From the NCBI GenBank assembly GCA_029844215.1, contig CM056729.1, positions 2,418,001-2,482,000 of the forward strand: DNA of 64,000 nt. Direction: 5' to 3'. Every line of letters starts with the position of its first letter. Within the stretch, counting starts at the first letter, position 1. Under the pieces are notes generated by a model. It ran no database searches. It worked only from the letters and a program-made list of their open reading frames with translations, and was not told where the DNA came from. Position numbers and translations under genes: made by a program. Positions 57,214 to 64,000 of this stretch are shown in pieces. Source of the stretch: Przewalskia tangutica. Taxonomy: Eukaryota; Streptophyta; Magnoliopsida; Solanales; Solanaceae.

Positions 57214-58553
57214 TGTAACACCCTATTTTAACCGGAGTCGAAAACGGGAGTACCAGATGGCGACTCCGTTGGGGATAATCAGGTTCTTGACCATAGCAAA
57301 TCTAGGTTTATTATTGCTTTGCTTTATTTGTTTTAAATGCCTTAAAATTGCTTGTTTTAATCTTGTGTGCTTAGCTGTTTTAATTGCTATTTGCTTTTAC
57401 TGCTTTCCTTAAACTGGCATTCCGTTCATATTTCTTCCACTCTGTAAAATTCGCATTGTCACACACTACACGCGTTGGTGTGCTTCGCGCACCCGCAAAT
57501 TTCTTTCAAGAACACCCAAAATTTAGGAGAGTTGGCGCTTGCGTGGAGTTAGATCGGTTAAATCGATCACCACGTAGCCTTCTCACTCGAGTTGTCGCTC
57601 GGGAACTCAAGGCGTAGTAAGCCAAATCTTAGAAAGCTTAAGATAGAGCTATACCACCCTTTTATATTAAGTTATGCATGTATAAACCTTAGGTGGGTTA
57701 ATCCTTGGTATTAACGCCACAATTAGAAATCCACCAAACTTGTCGACGAGTTTCACAACCCAACGACCCATTAGCATACTATGTGTAGCGTGATGATAGA
57801 CGGATCCAAGTCTGGTCATGACACACCAAAATTGGAAAAAGTGCACCGTCATTTGGTCGCCATTTCCAACAAAACATTGCAGTTTAACGGCTTGGACCTA
57901 TTTATCATAATCTCGCATATTTGGCGTTTACGCCGACCTCTGGCATAAGAGAGGTCTCATTCATATTAGGCGCGCGCTTGATTTGCATGCTTTTGTTTAC
58001 TATTTTGTTGCTAGCAATTCTGTACATATTATTTAACGCAATAATTACCCTTTTAACCCATGTACATATCATGCTATGTGCTTACAACTCTGACCACGAG
58101 CATTTGCATTTTTTGCACTTTTGTTGTCACATTGTAATCAGGACTTCTACTGCGTAAATCGCTCTTAAACATCGTGATTTGGACTTTGTGAAGCATCAAC
58201 CACCAGTCCGGTCGAACCAAGTAGGGGAGTCTTTGACTATATTATCACGCCCTTACATTTTACTATTTTTGTGGCTTGCCTACTCTCACTCATTTGTCAT
58301 ATTTTTGCAGGAAGACCGTCCTCGCAAATAGTCGAGGGCGGACAACAACTAAAAAGCGGAAGAAAAGAAAAAAAATCATCCTAATAATGAGCTGAGTTAT
58401 GTTGACGGAAAGAAGTCAGCTTATACCAGATTCAACAAAGTCTCGCTCTGGGTCTTATATTTTGCATTTTTTATACATATTTGCAAATCCAATTGATATG
58501 TCTAATGTTGATTACATAATTCTTTATCATGCATTTTACAACATAATCATTCC

Positions 58554-58950
58554 GAACTACGCGTGTCTGATTCTCACCATACGGTGTGATACGTAGGCAA
58601 CCCATCTAGGGTTCGACACCACCACATAAAAGGGGACATATTTGATTCACTCATTCATTGCATTTATACAGTCACGGACATTCATTATTGCATTTCAATC
58701 ACTCTATCTCATTCATTCAAGCATTTCATTCATTCTATCACAACCATTCATTTTTCCATTACATTTTTTTACTTTGCATTAGTCTTACAGTGACAATCAT
58801 TTGTTTTGCACAGCTTTTACTTTTGCATTTCTTTCATGAATAAATTTTTTTTAAATCATACTTTTTATAACATATCTGAACGAACTACGCACACCTGATT
58901 CTCGTCAAAGATGAGATACGTAGGCAGCCCTACTCGGGTTCGGTACCATT
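58554..58950 (+). other. Two divergent copies of the structured hairpin motif
   Basis: 58554-58617: CTACG...CGTAG outer pairing, inner TCTCACC with GGTGTGA (one mismatch), then AACCC with GGGTT. 58882-58946: CTACG...CGTAG, inner TCTCGTC with GATGAGA, then AGCCC with GGGTT. The inner bases differ from the copies at 60293 yet pairing is kept. Confidence 0.78.
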
Positions 58951-60292
58951 TATTCAAAAAATACAAAAAAAATATCTTGTTCATAAATACAAAAAATGTT
59001 ATCCAAAAATACAAAAAAAAACGTTTTTTTAGTATCATTGTTTGACTTGGTTGATACCAACACAGTTGGGAGTGTGCATAGGGAAGAACGAGTAATAATC
59101 AATATGGGCTGACTTCATGGTAAACCATAGATTCTTTTGGTACCTCTTATTCACCCGTAAATGACATTGCCTTACATGCTTCTAAGATAAGAACGAAACC
59201 AACCTCATATTTTCATGTGCATTGTGTGGTGAGTTTTAGAATCAGTTCAATTGCAGTGCATTGTGATTTAGAACTTGGCCCGAATGTTTGTTGAGGCGAA
59301 ATCCTGAGTAACACTCGGTGTGGGAAATGATCGTAGACTTTCTTTGACCCATTTGAGCCTTTTTCAGCCTACCAAATAACATTATCCGTAGTGCACCCCT
59401 TTTGAGCCTAAAGCTTATTCTTTTGACAACCGCATATTACACCTATACCCTTTCTAAGTGCGTACGCACTATCCCTCTCTTGGCCCGACCTCCTTGAGCG
59501 CTTTGGAAATGTGCAGGTGGCTAACGAAATTCTGCGTCGAGGTTTGCAAAGACAAAAGTTGTCAAAGTCCCAAAAGGAAAAAGAAAACACAAATGACGAC
59601 TTCACAAAAGAAGAAATCAAAAGCTCCGGCATTATAAACAAAAAATGAATGAAATGAAAGAATAACTTTGGAAAAGCGGGCTCCAAACGAAAGATTCAAA
59701 AGAAATCAGTACAGAAAACTGGAAAAAAAAAAAGAGGGCAAATCAGCATTAAAGCACACAAATGTCAAGCACGGACATAGTCCAACGCTCGAGGAAGGAT
59801 TAGTCACTTTTTCCCAAATGATATCCATCTCTTTCCCCAAACCTACATTACAAGCCCGTGACAAGCCCTACATGATCTTATACTGAGGGTTCTCACATTA
59901 GTGGATACTTACATGACGTCCAAGTCTATGGTATCACATTTGTATGCATTGAACATCCTTTTGAGTGTGAGCGTACTTCTCCAAACGTCCCAAAATTCAA
60001 AATACTGGAATATATGTGAGAAATGGGACTTTCTTTCAGTGAGAGAATTTGAAACGTGAGATTACGTGTAGTTCGAAACCTTGGCTGCAAGCAAGTGTGT
60101 CGATACTTAGGTGTCTGATGTACCATTTGAAACTATAGGAATTACCCAGAAGTCAGTTTTGGTTAGACTGGAAGTGAATAACGGAATTCCTAAGCACAAT
60201 ACTAATTGTTGGTATCAACTGAAGTCAGAACGTGATGCTGTCTTTCCACTTTTCAAAAAAAAAAGCATATAAAACGGTCATTTTTGCATCAC

Positions 60293-60464
60293 GAACTACG
60301 TCTTGACCTGATTCCCTCAGCGGGATACGTAGGCGGCCATATTGGCTTCGGTCCACATTGTTTGAAAAACCCATAAAAATCCTTATTTTTTGCATCATGA
60401 ACTACGTCTTGACCTGATTCCCTCAGCGGGATACGTAGGCGGCCTAAATCAGCTTCGGTCACAC
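60293..60464 (+). other. Two copies of the structured hairpin motif, 106 bp apart
   Basis: The copies at 60293 and 60399 are almost identical: CTACG...CGTAG, TCCC with GGGA, GGCC with GGCT, then TTCGGTC. Confidence 0.78.
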
Positions 60465-60833
60465 CATTAGAAATCTTCCCATTGGCTCGTGTGCGACAGG
60501 ATTTCCGCCAGAGTTAAGTCTTGCACATGCGCCCCGCATAACGAAAACTGGGACAATTTTGGGAAGTGCATCATGAAGAGATCATAATAAGGATTCCCAA
60601 AGCAATCAGCAATCGCAACATTCAGCAAGCATTCGCAGCATTCAGCAAGCACACAACATTCAACACGTCCGTGCAAGGACGAAATCTCAGCATTTGCAGC
60701 ATCACATCAATACAACCGCCGTCACGTTTTACAGGATCTTCATATCAGCAAAGGCGGGAGCACAACAAAGCACATGCGGGTTACAAGCGCACAACGTCTA
60801 TGCAATGACGTTATCTCAACCTAGGCGAGTCAC

Positions 60834-62252
60834 TGATGCGCGTTAAGATGCACACACTTTAAACGCAAGTGCACGTTATCGTGACAAGTAGTATAGTCTT
60901 GATAAGACTGAATATCGTCCTCTAGGATTAAGGTTCAAGTACCAACTATCTATTTTCTAGTATCTATTTGGTGAATTTATGATTGATTTGTTGTTTATAA
61001 CTACGAATTATGCAAGCTATTTTAATATAAAGATTTACTTCAGTGATGATGAGAATAGGGCTTCCATGTATCCTTACTATCCGCTTATGCTACTTACTAA
61101 TGCATTAACTTATGGTATTCTTCTTTAGGAGAAAGCAGGTTTACGAAATCGTTTTATACTCCCGTTAGGGTTATATAAACACTCAACCCCAGTATCGCAC
61201 CTTACCTACCTTTCGGTGATAAGGATAACTTTATAGGAGGATTAAGAACAAAAACCTAGTTGGCCACGCACAATGCGCAAAATTAGGGTTGTTAAGCCTC
61301 TCATCAACGCTTACATAAATAATTGAGGTATTTTCATCCCCAATCCAAGAATGTCTACCCAACTTACAACATATTCACAATCCCCCCTTTTCAGAATCTG
61401 ATTAAAAATCATATAGTGATAATTAGTTGTCAATTAATTACCAAGAATTCAACTCAATTATTGGATAGATCTCACAATAAGAAAAATAACCATAAGCAAG
61501 CATTAATTTATAACATAAGTTTCTAGCAATTCAACATGGAAAGCCCTATAAGAGAATTAGTTCCTAGCCATAAATATGACAAGAACTAATTCAAAGTTCA
61601 TCATAAAAACTGAAATAAAGTAAAGAAAAGGAAAAGAAATTACTAAACTAATGGTATCCAATCTCCAAGCAAAAGTCTTGAGTTGTGCAAGAAGGGGAAC
61701 CCTTAAAAACTGCCTAGGGTTCTCCTTTTATAGGCTGCAAACCGTCTCCCTCTTTTCCTTCAGGCCTGGCCCAGATTTTCGTCAAAAAACCTAATTTTTC
61801 CGCGTCGGCGCCGCGGCCCTGCAGACAGCGCTGGCGTCGGCCTGCGGCCGCAGGCGCCGGAAGTTCTGCAATCCGTCGGGTGTTTTGGCGCGGCGCCCGA
61901 TATCTGGCTGTTCGAGGCGCGCGCAGATCTTCTGTAGCTCTCGGATGTTTAGGCGCGCGACCGATTTCTTGTTCACGGTAGCGCGCTGCAGGTCTTCGAC
62001 CTCTCGGATAGTGGGCGCCGCGCCCTGCAGGAGTAGCGCGCTGGTCTTGATTTTTCCTCGTTCGCCACTTTCTCCGATTCCACTGCATCTCCTCTTTTGC
62101 CCTCTTTTTGCTCTTTTTCCGCCATTTGGCCATTTTAACCACTTTGACTCAAAAGAAAGAAAAACTATCCTAATACGACACTTATATGTGCAACATGAGA
62201 CAAAAGACTAACTAAAACTGACTCAAAAAGTGTATATAAAATACACCGATCA
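60834..62252 (-). mobile_element. Second Athila-like element, 3' LTR
   Basis: Reverse-complement match to 31008-32396: plus-strand view TGATGCGCG (60834) to ACACCGATCA (62252). TATA box at 61726-61732. More diverged than the two LTRs of the first copy are from each other. The 5 bases outside are GTCAC; the other end is beyond the window. Confidence 0.92.
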
Positions 62253-63470
62253 AATACCCCCAAACTTAACCTTTGCTCGCCCTCGAGCAAAGATAGAAAG
62301 AAATAAAATAAAAGACTCAAAGAACAAAAAAAATAAAAAGACTTCATCATTGATCACTTTTCTTTGCATTAGTGTTAACTAGAAAAACATGAAGGTTAGC
62401 AAAATAATGCAGAACATATAGCATGAAAGTTCAGCACACTAAGCACATGAAGCTAGATATTTCGCAAACTCATATTATCATGCTTAATGGAAGTCAATAT
62501 ACTAAATCATGCATGTAAATTCAAGAATTCCTATGGCATGCTTACTTGCTATTCTCCACTAATTCTGGATATGCATAAAAGAGATCTTCAGGACTTTAAG
62601 GGTTGTAATGTAGGCTTAGGTAGGGGTAGGTAAAAAATAGGCAATTTAGGCTCATTTCGTGTACCATAAGCTCTTTAGCTTTTCAGTATTTCCCTTTTCT
62701 TTTTGTTCTTTTCTTCACTTCAATTCTATCTTTTTCCCCCTTTTGTTTTGGGAGAATGAAGAGTATTATAATAACAAGCACCCCCAAACTTAGGCTTTTG
62801 CCTCTTTCTTATTACTTTTTATCAAAGCAACAAGCTCATTCACTCTTTTTGTCTCTTTTTTAACACAATTGATTCCACTACTTCACATTTTTACTTACGG
62901 CACAATCTGTGGGAATATAGGGTGTCAAAGAAGAAGTTTCAATTTTTAGGCTCAATGGGGCTGACTAGGGATACTTTTAAAGTTCGGGGTTTTAAAGAGT
63001 GGTAAGAATTGGCTATCAAAGAAATGCCTGAGTCATCTCCCTAACATGCATATCCTAACTATTCCGCCTCAAATAGCAAGCAATCATAACACATAAGCAT
63101 TTATCATTTAGCATGCATAACTCAAGCAAGAAATTCCAAATAGACAGATTCTGTGAGTTTTTGGCATATCTAACTTAGGTGTTTAGATAGTTGCTTCAAT
63201 TCCGTTACATTATTCCGCCTTACTTCACTAGGTGTTTCTAGCAACTACAGCATACATGATCTTTGACAGACAATTATGACTCAAAATTCAAAAAAAAAAA
63301 TTGGTGACTCCAAATAAACATAAAAACAATCAAAAAGACTTACGTAAAACATAACATGACACAAAGAAAATTAAACACAAATAAACACCCCCAAACTTAA
63401 AACACACATTGTCCCCAATGTGTGTAGACTCAAAGACAGTAAAAGAAATAGACACTTACAAACTTTGGTT
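62253..63470 (-). mobile_element. 3' untranslated region of the second Athila-like element
   Basis: Reverse-complement match to about 37064-38285, no coding region. The purine-rich tract before the LTR (minus-strand AAGTTTGGGGGTATT) is clearer here than in the first copy. Confidence 0.85.
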
Positions 63471-64000
63471 AAAATGGTGGTGGTGGTGGTGGATACTGCA
63501 TCGACCATTGGTTGAACAAGGAACTTAGCTCGTTGATTTGTTGCCTTGTTTCTTGCTGTCCTTGTACTACTGTGTCCAAGGTCTGCATCATCCTCATCTG
63601 ATTCTGATACAATTGCTCCATTGTGGGCGTTGGAGGTTCTGCTCATGGTTGGCTGTGGCTAGGTGCTGCCTCATATTTAGGCCCTATTTCGTGCTCATCT
63701 TCGCCCATGGCGGCCTCTGCTGCTGCTTCTTCTTGGTTGTACTCTCCGTCACGGCTGGAGGCTTGGGTGCAGGAAAGAGTGCACTATCCCATGGGACACG
63801 GCGGTTGGTTTCTTTCATGAGTGTCGGTGGGTAGGTTTGGAACCGCACTCATGTGACATAGCTTGGTGATAATCGAGCCATGTCCCAATCCGCTGTTGTT
63901 ACCAATCTGCTGATTTCTCAATGCTCGCACTATTTCTTTCCCACATCAATCGCCAACCCTCATAATTCCATATATTAGTTTAATCCTATCCTCCGCACTC
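63371..64000 (-). pseudogene. Extra ORF of the second Athila-like element, C-terminal part
   Basis: Minus-strand homologue of the end of 35939-37063: the IYGIMR phrase near 63945-63970, the GHGSIIT-type phrase near 63870, an acidic stretch and a coiled-coil end near 63500, with frame shifts between. The frame enters from beyond the window. Conservation of this ORF in two copies supports it as a regular part of the family. Confidence 0.78.

Larger units (their letters stand above)
57214..60833 (+). mobile_element. Ogre/Tat-like element remnant, non-coding
   Basis: Begins TGTAACACCC at 57214 inside Copia sequence. TGGCGACTCCGTTGGGGA (57258-57275) looks like the primer-binding site seen in Ogre-type elements. 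The following 3.5 kb has no coding region but carries four copies of the structured hairpin motif and a region (about 60560-60830) similar to the 3' untranslated region at 10431-10746. Exact LTR limits are unclear. It is broken at 60834 by an Athila-like LTR. Confidence 0.55.

Overview
This window looks like nuclear DNA of a flowering plant. The genes have spliced introns, TATA boxes lie about 120-140 bp upstream of the start codons, and most of the sequence is nested LTR retrotransposons with SINEs, MITEs, an RTE LINE and hAT relics. Several dispersed repeats (the SINE in the last intron, the RTE 3' tail, the SINE upstream of the first gene) resemble families I know best from Solanaceae, so a solanaceous or other asterid eudicot is the best guess. 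This rests on recall, not a search.

Only two ordinary host genes can be supported, both phytocyanins (blue copper proteins) on the + strand. The first (1543-3059, two exons, 228 aa) has one stellacyanin-like copper domain, a Pro/Thr/Ser linker and a GPI-type tail. The second (49361-52055, three exons, 334 aa) has two copper domains in tandem, and both are interrupted by a phase-1 intron at the same position. The genes probably descend from a tandem pair now separated by about 46 kb of transposons.

Layout: 1-5589 holds the first gene, a SINE and a hAT relic. 5590-42829 is a nest. A Copia element on the minus strand (here Copia A; long terminal repeat, LTR, at 41307-42829; pol at 28034-31007 and 10747-11293) was entered by an Athila-like element (31008-39667, target duplication GCAAG) and by a Tekay/del-type Gypsy element (11294-28033, duplication TGTAG). 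The Tekay element contains a solo LTR (22076-24455, duplication AACTC) and an Ogre/Tat-like Gypsy element (12910-21655). A second Ogre/Tat-like piece lies at 6252-10746 and is folded back on itself. 42830-49360 holds a 5S rRNA-headed retroposon, two SINEs, two MITEs and a short-LTR Copia element. The two-domain gene follows, with a TRIM element in intron 1 and a SINE in intron 2. 52056-64000 holds a hAT relic, an RTE LINE, another Ogre/Tat-like untranslated region and a second Athila-like copy that runs off the window.

The most interesting signals are: (1) a 5S rRNA sequence joined to an RTE-LINE 3' tail, flanked by a perfect 15-bp target duplication; (2) a motif of about 70 nt, seen nine times in Ogre/Tat-type sequence, whose two hairpins keep their pairing through base changes on both sides; (3) the two-domain phytocyanin; (4) a non-autonomous Athila-like family that kept gag, protease and an extra ORF but lost all reverse transcriptase and integrase. 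Paired repeats also differ unusually often at CAG/CTG sites, which may be a consensus artefact of methylated DNA. Repeat ages should therefore not be read directly from this sequence.
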